A DNA stretch of 64,000 nucleotides from Heterobilharzia americana. Its lineage: Eukaryota; Platyhelminthes; Trematoda; Strigeidida; Schistosomatidae. Under the pieces are notes generated by a model. The model saw only the letters and a list, made by a program, of their open reading frames with translations, was not told the DNA's origin and did no database searches. The translations under genes were made by a program, and so were the position numbers. Positions 1-10,669 of the stretch are shown here, piece after piece (within the stretch, counting starts at the first letter, position 1; every line of letters begins with the position of its first letter). The stretch is from positions 47,587,491-47,651,490 of the forward strand of contig OX104130.1 of the NCBI GenBank assembly GCA_944470555.2. Direction: 5' to 3'.

Positions 1-298
1 TTTGTTTTTATCCGGATACATACCACCATCTACTCTACTGGTTGACTTTAATTTCTCATGGTTTGTTGTTTCGTGCCAAATTATCTTAGTCACTCAAACA
101 AAGTAGTCGACATCCAGAAGTTTATTCAATTTTATTCCAATACTGAGGAATTTCAAGAAGTTTTTTTTTGATTTAAATTACTAAGGCTACTTATATTCTG
201 CTGCACTTATAGTATACTGATATGTTAAGGATGTATTTCCCATGAGTTATCTTTGTATCACATGAAAGCAAGTTTCTTCTGATGGTTCCCGTATTTAC
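1..298. other. no recognised feature
   Basis: AT-rich sequence with homopolymer T runs; no exon, repeat or RNA gene could be recognised. Confidence 0.5.
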
Positions 299-533
299 TG
301 AATGCTTTGCTGCATAGTATTATCTAAATAGTGTCTAAAACACACCTCACATTTTCCTGTTTCATAGTGGATAAGTCTAACCTGTATCAAGCAATCCAAT
401 AACACTCTACAATAACCCACCGCCATATGACTGATCCCTAGTGAAACAAAAACTGCTTCCTTTGTACTTCCATCAATGCAATAACGAGAGACACAGATTA
501 CAATGTCGTAGCTAGGATTATTTGGAAAAATAC
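299..533 (-). CDS. candidate internal exon of an unidentified gene
   Basis: A 235-base open block on the minus strand is bounded by a pyrimidine-rich acceptor (TTCTTTTGAAAG) and a GTAAAT donor, entering in phase 1 and leaving in phase 2. It would encode about 77 residues with a Cys-rich, hydrophobic-leaning composition, including the strings IVICVSRYCIDGS and HYETGKCEVCFRHYL. I do not recognise the product. No partner exon could be placed within the first kilobases, so the rest of the gene would lie beyond the window edge or be absent. It may be a chance open frame in AT-rich DNA; the agreement of both splice sites is the only positive argument. Confidence 0.3.
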
Positions 534-984
534 CTTTCAAAAGAAAGTGATGGAACCCTAGTCTAGATTTTATTCATTAAGCATGGAAGAAAGGCATTTG
601 GAGAAGAAACTTACCAATTTAGTCACTATAGCAGCTATATATACAGTGGTGTATAAAAAAAGAGTGAATGTTCTATAACAAACACCAGTCAGCAGCCAAA
701 TATTTTAGGCTGCTGAAACATGTAGTGACAATGGTCAGCAAAATAAACAAATGATTGGTAAGTACTTGATGCTTATTTTTGAGTTGATTAATCTAGATCT
801 CAGGTTAAGAAATGTCTGACAGGTTGATAGTTTTTCTGGTCAACACAGTGGTAGTTTGGATTTACGTTACGCCTCAGATGAAAAATCTCCATAAAATAAC
901 AAAAGTAGAAACTTCTCAAAATAAAATGAAAAGTATGATATACCTAAGTAGAATCTTTTTCAACAAACATTTTTAACGATATAG
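534..984. other. no recognised feature
   Basis: AT-rich intergenic or intronic sequence; stops in all frames and no family resemblance that I can see. Confidence 0.5.
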
Positions 985-1017
985 TAATGATGGGTAGTGA
1001 CTAGCAGTGGAATTCAG

Positions 1018-1050
1018 GATGCCCACTTCGTCCTGTTTGGGACTTGTCAG
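1018..1050 (-). ncRNA. hammerhead ribozyme relic, minus strand
   Basis: Read on the minus strand the segment gives CTGACAAG, a stem II formed by TCC/GGA around CAAACA, then CGAAGTG and GGCATCCTG. Compared with the core CUGANGA...GAAA, the last G of the first box is A and GAAA is GAAG, so it should be inactive. It faces the plus-strand relic about 140 bases away. Confidence 0.5.
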
Positions 1051-1186
1051 ACCAATCAATTCGGTTCAGTCAACGACGGTATAATACAAGCAATAACACT
1101 AGAACATCATCCTTATCATTACTATTTATTGACATACTTGTTATTCTCCGTTGTTTTGTTGGATCGAATTGTTCGGCCTCTGTTGG

Positions 1187-1222
1187 CTAACGAGTCCCAA
1201 ATAGGACGAAACGCGCGTCCTG
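1187..1222 (+). ncRNA. hammerhead ribozyme relic, plus strand
   Basis: The sequence has CTAACGAG, then TCC-CAAAT-AGGA as an intact stem II with loop, then CGAAAC, then a GCGCGTC cleavage-site-like segment. The hammerhead core should read CUGANGA...GAAA; here the invariant G of the first box is A, so self-cleavage is expected to be lost. The stem II and GAAA box are intact. This is a decayed copy rather than an active ribozyme. Confidence 0.55.
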
Positions 1223-1240
1223 GATTCTTCTGCAAGCCAA

Positions 1241-1499
1241 AACCATCCAATTTATCATCATTCCTATTGCTTATTAATGTATGTTCAGCAGCTTACGTCT
1301 CTAATAAAATCACAGTTAATCTAGGTTAATTATCAGAGATCAGTTGACATAAACATTATGCAATTATATGATCCACTTTGATCAAAATAATCTTCACCGT
1401 TCCACTACTTCTTCATGCAAAGTACCAGTAATAGATTGAATTCAGAATTGTTAAACCTAAAATCCCCAAAACTGCAATATTTCTGATAGAGCGCTGATT
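1241..1499. other. no recognised feature
   Basis: AT-rich filler between the SM-alpha-like repeat and the RTE fragment; nothing recognisable. Confidence 0.45.
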
Positions 1500-2244
1500 A
1501 TTATTATTTATCCCTTGGGTTCCTAGTGGAATAAAGAGCTTCAGTAACACGTATCCACTTCACTCTGTTCTCTCAAGTCTTTTCAACATGGCTCCACGAC
1601 TACCCAGAAGCTTTCATTTCTTCCTCACATGATCTCCTACATGTCATCCTCACAACGAACGTCCGACTCGTCGTTTCCACTTTGAATTCCACTCGAGGGT
1701 CTGACCTGGTGCGTGATGTCCCAAATGGTCTTCTCAGTGTATACCCAATCCACTTCGACTTACTTCTGCATAATTGTTGGGCGATGGGTTCTTGGTTGGT
1801 TCTTTGCAGGCAGGCAGGCAGGCAGCCAGAGTTCCTTGTTGCTTATTCTTATTATCATGGCCATCTGATCTCATCTTCAGTATCGAGTGAGCGTAGGCGG
1901 CAGCTGTTGATGTATGTGTGCAGTTTGTTGGAGATGCTTTTCGTGACGCGCCAAGTCTCTGAAACATCATATTGAAGCACTGACTTGACTGACATTAGTG
2001 TTGAAAATCCGGATGTTGTTCACGCTTTATGCTGAGTGGAGTGCAGTGGAGTAGATCTCCACACTGATTTCATATTAATGAAGGAAGGCATATCTTGGTG
2101 TCCTTCGGATGCTGGCTTCGACATCCTCATCTGTGCCAGTGTAGTGTGTAGTTGAATTGATGCTGTCCATGTAGGCGGGTGAAAGAGACAGCTTCCTTTG
2201 GTTTTCTCCCATTGATGGTGATTGGTGCTTGTTGTTGTTGGTTG
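1500..2244 (-). mobile_element. 5'-truncated RTE-type retrotransposon, 3' end only
   Basis: This block is colinear and nearly identical to the 3' part of the long RTE element at 16150-19560 (its segment about 16150-16915), in the same orientation. Homology stops abruptly at about 2244 within the reverse-transcriptase C-terminal region, as expected for a 5'-truncated insertion. The copies differ by point changes and by a GTGTGT-rich stretch of about 18 bases present at 16570 but missing here near 1920. A GCAG microsatellite at 1808-1823 is shared. The 3' end is an ATTATTATT-type tail at about 1498-1507. No intact coding frame remains. Confidence 0.8.
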
Positions 2245-2902
2245 GATGCACTGATAGTTGTCGTTAACCAAGTTTTCCGAATGTTCGTGAATTTGAATGA
2301 TCATTATTCGAATGGCGTTTCACTGCCATGTTTACGTCAATTTAGTAGTCAGTGCTTGGCTGCAGCCCTCATTTATTGCTGCACATAGTTTATCGACAAA
2401 CTATCCCTATGTGGATGTTATTCTCGGAAAAGAACATCAGTTCATACTTGATTTTGACTTAAGTATTTTATCAACTACTACAGCTATCTCTGACAATGAT
2501 TTGTGATCACTCTCCGTATCTATGAACTACCTTTTTCTAGTTATTCGTTTCTCCTAAACAATCCTTATTTACTATGATAAGACAAATTAGCTACTTTAAT
2601 AAAGGTAAAAGTGTCATCAGATTTCTTGCAAATACAAAGCCAAGTTTTGCGAAAAAAAAATGCCAACATCATACTGCAGTATATCACTCTGTGCATAATT
2701 ATACTCTCAGAAGTTAACCATTTATCATATCTGTGTTACCGGAAAATTTCGAATACTTTACTTAGAAGCGTTCAGATTGAACTCACTATCTATTATAAGA
2801 GTAGAAATCAGGCACACCAATGGGATCTAAATCCGTGTTTCATTTTTGTTTCATATAGGATAATAATGACCAACCCTTCAAGGGTGTTTACCCACTACAC
2901 TA
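2245..2902. other. no recognised feature
   Basis: AT-rich sequence without identifiable coding or repeat content; open frames of up to 99 codons look random. Confidence 0.45.
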
Positions 2903-4001
2903 CAGTTTGACTTTATTAGTGACGTATTCGTAATCACACTTTACGGCGACAGATCTTATTACAGGGAAATCCTTGGTGGGTCTAATGTATGCAAATGCAG
3001 TAATCCTGTCAAGTGAAGATGCTGAGTCTTTTGAAAATCTTCAGTAGCAATCTGATAATGTTCGGTATGCGATCCTCAAATATCTAATGCAAATTATTGC
3101 TCCAGGACTGGTCTGCGTTGGTACTTTGTTCAACAGTGATGAGTTGAATGGCTGAATACGTTGACCACTTCGTCTACTTGCGTAGTGGGACCAGTCCTAG
3201 TGGATCAGTGGCCGACGAAATCTCTGCACGGGTTTGAAAGGCTCGACTCGCTAATTCACACTATTTATGACACTAGTGATAACCGATTGTCTACTAAGGG
3301 TTGAGTGTAGTGCGCTGTAGTTGGCTTTGTTCTACTATTCGGTTGTGGGACACGGTCATTGAAGGTAGAGAGCATCAGAAGTCTCTAGGTGCTCTATCAC
3401 CGTTGATCGCGTAGACTAGCTAATGTGTCGTGGTTGCACCACGTTAGTAATTTTGAAGTCAGGTTTAGAAGTTTAATTGGAAGTAAGTCAATTGATGATG
3501 CTATGAATGTTCTTTATCTCAGGTTGTTGTGTCGTGTGATGCACCAGCCTAATCTTCCCATTCATCGCACGTTGTCCGTTGAAGTTGATTCAAGCTGAAT
3601 AAGTGTCGCAGTTGACCGGGCTGAAACATAATATATCAGTATATGAAAGCTTTGACTGTTGGTCTGAACCACCTGAGGAAATGTATGCTTTCTGTTTGGG
3701 GTCCGCATGACAACAGAAACTGGTCGATGGTAATATGAATCAGAAATGATTGCGGTGGCACAGTTGTAAGCGCATTTTTTCTTCATCTTAATTGTCATAC
3801 TGAATTCAGTATTTTTTTCATTCCTTCTTGCTACCTCGTCACGACTTTCTTTCACGTTTGCAATCTTTTTTTCTTATTTCATCTGTGAATTCTTGCTTGC
3901 TTGGTGTGTTGAAATGAGGTATGGCAGCTTGCTGCAGACATTATGCGGTAATCCCTGGTCTTGTCTATCTTTTGCGAGTAACATATTTTTTGTACTCTTT
4001 C

Positions 4002-4071
<70 letters not shown>

Positions 4072-4085
4072 CATATATATATATG

Positions 4086-4134
<49 letters not shown>

Positions 4135-4283
4135 GTCAGCCTTTGTTACACTGGTCATCCCTATTTCTTTTGCCTCTATTGCGTATTGCGGTAACGCTTT
4201 GATCGTTTGCTGTACGCTTCCAGAGAAATTTAACCCAATATTGTTTATTCCACTTTTGTGAAACATTTCAATTCCTCTTCAAT
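2903..4283 (+). mobile_element. RTE-type retrotransposon 3' half; left arm of a large inverted repeat
   Basis: Plus-strand translation, in broken frames, shows the end of an RTE reverse transcriptase: a palm-like SLVDLMYAN segment in the homologous copies, FGMR, the thumb piece ISARV.KARLANS, FVLLFGCGTRSLKVE and RLANVSWLHHVSNFEVR, all typical of SR2-like C-terminal domains. The block is an almost exact reverse complement of 6546-7920 and ends at the same 3' terminus (ATTCCTCTTCAAT). A TA-rich tract (4005-4132) lies in its 3' region. The first 35 bases match the other copies imperfectly; from about 2940 identity is near complete. It looks like a 5'-truncated, very recent copy with many stop codons inherited from its source. 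Confidence 0.8.
4005..4132. repeat. TA-rich microsatellite inside the RTE 3' region
   Basis: An interrupted (TA)n tract containing TATATGTACATATATA units. The mirror copy at 6697-6822 has almost the same pattern of interruptions, so the tract was copied with the element. The YIYIYI open frames over it are not genes. Confidence 0.9.
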
Positions 4284-6189
4284 CGCTGCAACTGGAATGT
4301 TGACCTTTTGTAAACCTTTTTTTAAACGGTCCATCTGAATTTCCGCGGAAATATACCGGAATTATACATAAATAATGCATCTATTTTTTTGTCTGCACAT
4401 AACAATGAAGCCGGAAAACGCTTTATTTGTCATCAAATAAGCGTATTATCTCTCTTATATGCACATGAATTTACACTAAGGATGAAGGAAAAACTGTTTG
4501 GATGTACTTTATGGATCTGCAATCTTGAAAGACGTGAAGGAGAAAAAACAAACAATAAGTTTCGTTTACATTACCTGTCTACTTGAAGCAATGTGAGTAG
4601 ACCTGTGAACTTCACTAATGTTTATCACATGTTCAGTCAGCGTAAATATTGTTTGCCTTTTTCTTTTTTTGCCTTCGCTACACATGAAATCAGAAAATTT
4701 TTTGGTAATCCTCATTTTTTTTTTGCACAACACGTGTAAGAGTCAGCAATGCACATGTGTCACATTCCAAAGACTGTTATGCACCACATGGTCATTTGTT
4801 TTACCTAACAGGTAGTTGAATACAAATATTTTCATAGTCAGTTGCTTTTCTGTCGTATTTTTTTGCTGGATAATGCTAGCACATTGGTGCATGTGTCACA
4901 GTTAACCATCTGTTCATTTTTCCTCATGTGATAATGCTGGAAGCTTTGTTCGCTAAGAAATTTCTCCAACTAAACAGCCTTTTCTACATCAAATTAATTT
5001 CTTATTCGAGTGACTTTCTAGAATCTTGTTATGAATGTAGGAAAGTAAATGAACAGGAAATACTTTCATATAAGAACATTTTATCATCATTGGTGTGATA
5101 GCAGATTCCACTTTGAGATCAAACACGTATCTAACTGGCAAATACAGACAACCCTGAAATTCTTTATCTTGCTTTCAATGAAAAAAATACCGACTAACTT
5201 TAACTGATTTGTCAGTAGGTTTAAAAATAAGAATTTGAAGCACAGTATCTCACAGCCGAAATTTTTCTTGCTGTTTAACACCGTTATGTCCTAGGGCTTC
5301 ATTCAATATTACTTCACATTGCTTGGTGAAACAAGAAGTAGTTTCCAAATTCTACTGCATTTATTTGAATTACTGGCCGACGATAGTAATAGAGAATTCG
5401 CAACAACTTAAATATATGCTGTAGTTATCAAAATGTCAGAAGTAGGGTAAGAATGTCGAGAGTTTTAGACATTAAGCTTTAAATCACTTGAGATTTGTTT
5501 TACTGGGTACACTTCTGTTCGTAGTTCTGAACATTTCTATAATGCAAGTCCACATTCATTTTTCAACCAATGTTCTTGGACCATCCATTTCTGTTGACAA
5601 ATTTAGTATTCTAAATAATTCAAATAAATATACATATTGATTTATGAATATATAATACACTTCTGACCAACACTAATTAGTTAACCAGATGTTTGTCAGC
5701 CTTAAACTACTGGTTTCTGCATAGAGAAATAAATTCTTGCAAGCTACTCTCAGAACATTTGGCGTTTGCGTCACAAGTTGATTCACTCAAGAGAGGACCG
5801 CATTCTATCCTCAAAATAGAATCTGTAATCTTTTTTCACTTATCCTTGTACATCAGCATAGACCAAGATTGTATTCGTAGACGTAAAATTTATTAAAAAT
5901 GACAGTGGCATATTAACCAAGCACTGTTAGGTTCTTATAAACTCATACACATATATAATTGACATTAGGATGGGATCAAGAAACAGTATCAAAGATAGGA
6001 CGCTTTCACTTAGTAAACATGCATAAAATACATGCAATTCCAGGGAGATATGGCCAATTCTAATATAAATGAAATCGGAAAATTACAAGTAACTAGTGGG
6101 CCAAAGTTTTTGTGATTACATCGAAACAATTATTGGTAGTGAATTATGCTCAAAATGTCATTAAGTTAACAGTACATCTAGAAGAAGTA
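4284..6189. other. spacer between inverted arms, no recognised gene
   Basis: About 1.9 kb of AT-rich sequence with runs of T and A. I see no exon with good splice signals, no reverse transcriptase motif and no tRNA-like box. Confidence 0.45.
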
Positions 6190-6370
6190 ATCATCATAGA
6201 CTGAAATCAGTTGGGGAACCATTTAAATCTGGGAGCATTGGACGGTTGTTTCGTCCTAGTATGCGACTCAGCAGTACGCACCCATGACCCGGCTAGGGAT
6301 CGAACTCAGGACATTCAGGATTCATGGTGAATGCGTAGAACATTCAGCCACTGGGTTCGTTTCCAGTGGT
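6190..6370 (-). repeat. short interspersed repeat with hammerhead-like motif
   Basis: The block contains GGGAGCATTGGACGGTTG, TTTCGTCC and CAGCAGTACGCA followed by a CCCGG..GATCGAACTCAGGA stretch, a layout I associate with a common dispersed schistosome repeat. On the minus strand, 6272-6229 reads CTGCTGAGTC, CATACTA, GGACGAAAC, AACCGTC, which resembles a hammerhead core (CUGANGA, stem II GUC/GAC, CGAAAC, GUC). The A of the first box is C, and one stem II base is mismatched, so this copy is probably dead. Family name uncertain. Confidence 0.45.
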
Positions 6371-6545
6371 TCACAATTTCCAAATTATGTCAATTCACGA
6401 CATAGCGAGACTATCACCCAAGGTCTTCAATTAGCATCCACTTCAATTCCGACTGGTTGACCACAAAGGTCACGGATTCTCATTAAAGCTTCCTGATATC
6501 CATCTTCAAGCAAGTCATTAATGACTACTATACACTTGCGGTAAT

Positions 6546-6692
6546 TGAAGAGGAATTGAAATGTTTCACAAAAGTGGAATAAACAATATTGGGTTAAATT
6601 TCTCTGGAAGCGTACAGCAAACGATCAAAGCGTTACCGCAATACGCAATAGAGGCAAAAGAAATAGGGATGACCAGTGTAACAAAGGCTGAC

Positions 6693-6741
<49 letters not shown>

Positions 6742-6785
6742 CATATATATATATGTACATATATATATATATATATGTATATATA

Positions 6786-6823
<38 letters not shown>

Positions 6824-7920
6824 GAAAGAGTACAAAAAATATGTTACTCGCAAAAGATAGACAAGACCAGGGATTACCGCATAATGTCTGCAGCAAGCTG
6901 CCATACCTCATTTCAACACACCAAGCAAGCAAGAATTCACAGATGAAATAAGAAAAAAAGATTGCAAACGTGAAAGAAAGTCGTGACGAGGTAGCAAGAA
7001 GGAATGAAAAAAATACTGAATTCAGTATGACAATTAAGATGAAGAAAAAATGCGCTTACAACTGTGCCACCGCAATCATTTCTGATTCATATTACCATCG
7101 ACCAGTTTCTGTTGTCATGCGGACCCCAAACAGAAAGCATACATTTCCTCAGGTGGTTCAGACCAACAGTCAAAGCTTTCATATACTGATATATTATGTT
7201 TCAGCCCGGTCAACTGCGACACTTATTCAGCTTGAATCAACTTCAACGGACAACGTGCGATGAATGGGAAGATTAGGCTGGTGCATCACACGACACAACA
7301 ACCTGAGATAAAGAACATTCATAGCATCATCAATTGACTTACTTCCAATTAAACTTCTAAACCTGACTTCAAAATTACTAACGTGGTGCAACCACGACAC
7401 ATTAGCTAGTCTACGCGATCAACGGTGATAGAGCACCTAGAGACTTCTGATGCTCTCTACCTTCAATGACCGTGTCCCACAACCGAATAGTAGAACAAAG
7501 CCAACTACAGCGCACTACACTCAACCCTTAGTAGACAATCGGTTATCACTAGTGTCATAAATAGTGTGAATTAGCGAGTCGAGCCTTTCAAACCCGTGCA
7601 GAGATTTCGTCGGCCACTGATCCACTAGGACTGGTCCCACTACGCAAGTAGACGAAGTGGTCAACGTATTCAGCCATTCAACTCATCACTGTTGAACAAA
7701 GTACCAACGCAGACCAGTCCTGGAGCAATAATTTGCATTAGATATTTGAGGATCGCATACCGAACATTATCAGATTGCTACTGAAGATTTTCAAAAGACT
7801 CAGCATCTTCACTTGACAGGATTACTGCATTTGCATACATTAGACCCACCAAGGATTTCCCTGTAATAAGATCTGTCGCCGTAAAGTGTGATTCCGAATA
7901 CGTCTTTAATAAAGTTAAAC
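6546..7920 (-). repeat. right arm of the large inverted repeat
   Basis: Reverse complement of 2903-4283. The 97-codon stretch at 6970-7263 is residue-identical to that at 3855-3562 on the other strand, and surrounding bases match with only a few differences, mostly in the TA tract and at the outer 35 bases. Arms are about 1.36 kb, separated by about 2.26 kb. Confidence 0.9.
6697..6822. repeat. TA-rich microsatellite, mirror copy
   Basis: Interrupted (TA)n tract corresponding in reverse orientation to 4005-4132. Confidence 0.9.
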
Positions 7921-8310
7921 TGGAACGAAGAGAGTAAATAACCTTGACGGGCACCACTCGAAATACACAACTCAGTTAATCACTTATAATAGTCAGACAC
8001 GTGCACGGGAGTTGGTGTATAGAGCCTTCAACAATGTGGCGTACGTTTCCCGTGCACCCTTCAGTGAGAGATACTGCTATGAGTTCTGTCGACCGATGGA
8101 GTCAAATCCCACTTTCATCTCGAGAAATGTGGTTAGTGTCAGGTACTAATAGGTGTGCCTGTGTCCCAGTACCTGGTAGATGGTGAATATCTGGTCGATG
8201 TACCCACGACCAAGTCTGAAATCTGTCTAGTTTTCTGAAGTTAGTGATTTATGAGCTTCCCTTAGATGTCGAAGGATTAGGGAACCTAGAATCTTAGACA
8301 CTATTTTCGT
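7480..8310 (-). repeat. left arm of a second inverted repeat
   Basis: Part of the RTE element; reverse complement of 12290-13107 with very few differences (for example one A/G change near 8141). The 61-codon frame at 8001-8186 is residue-identical to 12584-12399 on the other strand. The sub-block 7480-7905 occurs three times in the window. Confidence 0.88.
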
Positions 8311-9559
8311 TAGGCTGATTCCACTGAGGTTGTCGAGAAAGGACTTCTCACCTTTTCTGATGACTTGGACGATTAGTGATTGAGACCATTGAGAAGTGGC
8401 CATATCTGACCGCCATTCATGAGCTAACATTTTATTTAAATTAACCAAATTTCGTCAACGATTATACTTAAGTAACTGTGGGACTAGTTCGTCTGGCGCT
8501 GCTGATCTGCCTCACTTCATATTGCTAAAGCTATTCCAACTTCTCTAAGTTTTGGGGGTCCTATTTCAATGATACATTCTGGATCCAACTGGATAGTGGG
8601 GAACGCAATGGTAGCTGAAGGCCAGTCTAACTATCCCTTGAAGTGTCTCACCGACCGTTCCAGTCATCTCCTCTGAGAGTGAATAGCCAGCGCATCCTTC
8701 TCCACTGTAGTCCCACTAACGATTCACGTTACCGACAAAGTCTCCTCAACAAGTCCAAATGATTATCTGCTGTGATATATCACCAAAGCCCTTTTTTTTT
8801 TGTGGATGTGTTCATGCGCATCCATTAAAGCAGAAACTGCTGAGATCTACTGCACCCTTTTTAACGACCTGCTGACAGTCGTGTAGGGTCTCCAACTAAC
8901 AGGTGGTGTCAGAAATCTGGATGAGTGACATTGTTCAGTTGCGATACTTGTCTAACCAGTTTCCCGCTGAAGGTATTCGTAGAGTTCTCATTGTCGAGCT
9001 GCACTCTTAGTGGTCTTGTTGTTGAAGCTTTTCTAGATTTATTTACGTGTATACATATACGTGCTCGACCCAATGCATTTTTACTGTTCAAACACGCATT
9101 CCAGAAGGAGCAGTGGTCTTCCACCGCCCCTCTCCAGAGATAATTGATAGCAATATAGTCACTCTGTGTCCACCACAGAGTTGGCAACAGTAGACACCAG
9201 GTCAGACAATGTCTGATGTTCATGCTAGCCAGAAACAGGTGGCTGAGCACAGTTGTAGCAGGTGATTGACGATATCCGTTCGTTCGGCTAAGATTCAGAA
9301 AGTGTCACTTAAGTGCCTTCCTGCCTGATTTAGCCTGTAGACTTGTGCATTGAAATCACTTGCAACAACAACCAATTCTGAACGTTTGGCTTTCAGTAGA
9401 AAGCTAGACTGTTATCGGTAGAACTCATCCCTCATCTTATCCAAACTGCAGTCAGCTAGTGGACAGACAGAGATTACAAAAAGAAAACAGCGAGTTTCAC
9501 TATTTCATTTAGTCCTCAATGCATTGTTCAGTGAAGTAGCGCATAGGTGACAGTCAAAC

Positions 9560-9960
9560 AGGGATCCAGCAATGTATTTTCTCCCGAAACCAATATCGCC
9601 GCGACTGGTATGGCGTGGGGCAAAGGCGAGTGTGCTATTTTTAAGGCTCATCGGTCCTAATCCCCCTTTCCTAAGGGAAGGCAGAGTCAGCGTAGCACTC
9701 CTGGTTGCCCAATGGAAATCCCTTGTTGCTTTAACATCCTTCATACAATCACCAGTACGATTTCGCCCTCGGACCCTCATCATAGCGCAGAAATTTACGA
9801 TAAAAGGGTAACTGCTTTTCGTCTTACCACTATCCGAATGACCTTTTTGGTGTGGTAGAACCTCATGGGAACAAGTGTTCTGCCAGTATAGGTCGTTGGG
9901 TTATTGTGATACACCAGCTTGCCCACCACGTCAAAGTAGCAGATACCGGTAGGGAATGAT
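9560..9960. repeat. dispersed repeat, copy 1 of 2
   Basis: Colinear with 24480-24880. Shared landmarks in order are an AGTACGAATTCGCCCTCGGA-like block, GTAACTGCTT, CACTAT.CGA.TGA, TGGTGTGGTA, ACCTCATGGGAACAAGT, and ACGTCAAAGTAGCAG. Both copies lie close to RTE debris on the minus strand. It could be an untranslated end of an element; the family is not recognised. Confidence 0.6.
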
Positions 9961-10084
9961 GACGAACAGATAAATGAAGAGCAATAAGATATTCAAAATT
10001 TTGGAGATAAAAAAAGGATGAATACATTTGAGTTAGTGTGGCCAATAGAGAGCCATATCAACATGATAGGTTATAAAGAGATAG

Positions 10085-10087
<3 letters not shown>

Positions 10088-10130
<43 letters not shown>
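10088..10130. repeat. (TA)n microsatellite
   Basis: Uninterrupted alternating TA tract downstream of the mL45 gene. Confidence 0.95.
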
Positions 10131-10134
<4 letters not shown>

Positions 10135-10343
10135 TAACAGTCTTCAACCAAGAACTCTTAAAAAACTAAGGACATCAGGCAGGTAGCTACAGCTGCTGAA
10201 TGACTCCGGCTAGCAGTCACGGACTTAATGCATAGCTTTCTTCTTGTTTTGTTACTCTTCGATTTCTTTCAATCTCATCGTTCTATGGGTAAAACTGATC
10301 GTTAAGGGAGACTGCTTATAAAACACGGTTTTTTCAGTAAAGT

Positions 10344-10349
10344 TTTATT
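10344..10349 (-). terminator. AATAAA polyadenylation signal of the mL45 gene
   Basis: AATAAA on the minus strand lies 24 bases past the stop codon at 10373, a short but workable 3' UTR. Confidence 0.55.
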
Positions 10350-10372
10350 AATTTAAAAAATTACAATCGGCT

Positions 10373-10669
10373 TTAGTTCGGAGTTTCTTGACTTGGACTG
10401 CTTGCTGCAGAGGAATTATCAAGATTGTTATTTTCAAGTAGTAAATTATTTGGTTCTGATTTAGGTGATGGAACAGAAGAGATCAGTCGCTGAGTAGGTA
10501 TATAAGTATAATGTGGTGTAGAACTCGGCGACTGAACTTTGCCGTGCAATCTCCATATGCCATATTCATCAGAAACATGCTTCTCGAATACTGCATATTC
10601 CAGCACGTCAACAGCAACATCCGGATTTCCGTAAAGCAAACGTCCGAAGCGATTATAGATTGCCAAGAT
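10373..10669 (-). CDS. MRPL45: mL45 exon 7 (last)
   Basis: 297 bases including stop; encodes ILAIYNRFGRLLYG, the VLEYAVFEKHV motif and WRLHGKV, then about 50 low-complexity Ser/Pro/Asn-rich residues in place of the family's PPWAPP tail. Confidence 0.93.
   Translation of the reverse strand: MLAIYNRFGRLLYGNPDVAVDVLEYAVFEKHVSDEYGIWRLHGKVQSPSSTPHYTYIPTQRLISSVPSPKSEPNNLLLENNNLDNSSAASSPSQETPN

Larger units (their letters stand above)
985..1240. repeat. SM-alpha-like short repeat carrying two opposed hammerhead ribozyme relics
   Basis: The left half (about 993-1060) read on the minus strand and the right half (about 1170-1230) read on the plus strand both match the hammerhead-bearing core of the schistosome SM-alpha satellite/SINE family as I remember it. 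They share the stem II block AGTCCCAAA.AGGACGAA, the CGTCCTGGATTC-type distal block and the CACTGCTAG tail. Between them lies about 130 bases of less recognisable sequence. The open frame across this interval is not a gene. A second degraded copy is at 13800-13970. Confidence 0.65.
6546..9560 (-). mobile_element. RTE-type (SR2-like) non-LTR retrotransposon, long degenerate copy
   Basis: Minus-strand order is as expected for an RTE element. The end of the endonuclease lies at 9250-8909 (LASMNIRHCLTW, YLWRGAVEDHCSFW, ALGRARICIH). A linker at 8700-8470 reads SAAPDELVPQLLK, and the RT finger region at 8448-8227 contains GISLTKIVSKILGSLILRHL. Palm and thumb follow at about 8200-7480, and the C-terminal domain and 3' tail reach 6546. 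Many stops and frameshifts are present, so it encodes no working protein. Its 3' 1.36 kb is mirrored at 2903-4283 and its middle 0.83 kb at 12290-13107. The 5' limit is not sharp; resemblance to the 24.5 kb repeat continues to about 9960. Confidence 0.75.

Noticed and set aside
3893..4266. Open frames of repeated Tyr-Ile on both strands (also 6561-6932 and 52832-53205)
   Set aside because: They are translations of TA microsatellites inside RTE 3' regions, not genes.
2903..7920. Inverted repeat as terminal inverted repeats of a large DNA transposon
   Set aside because: The arms are recognisable RTE reverse transcriptase ends sharing one retroelement 3' terminus; no transposase lies in the spacer.
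9505..9811. Overlapping open frames of about 80-90 codons on both strands
   Set aside because: They lie in a dispersed repeat whose second copy (24375-24708) does not conserve the protein sequences.
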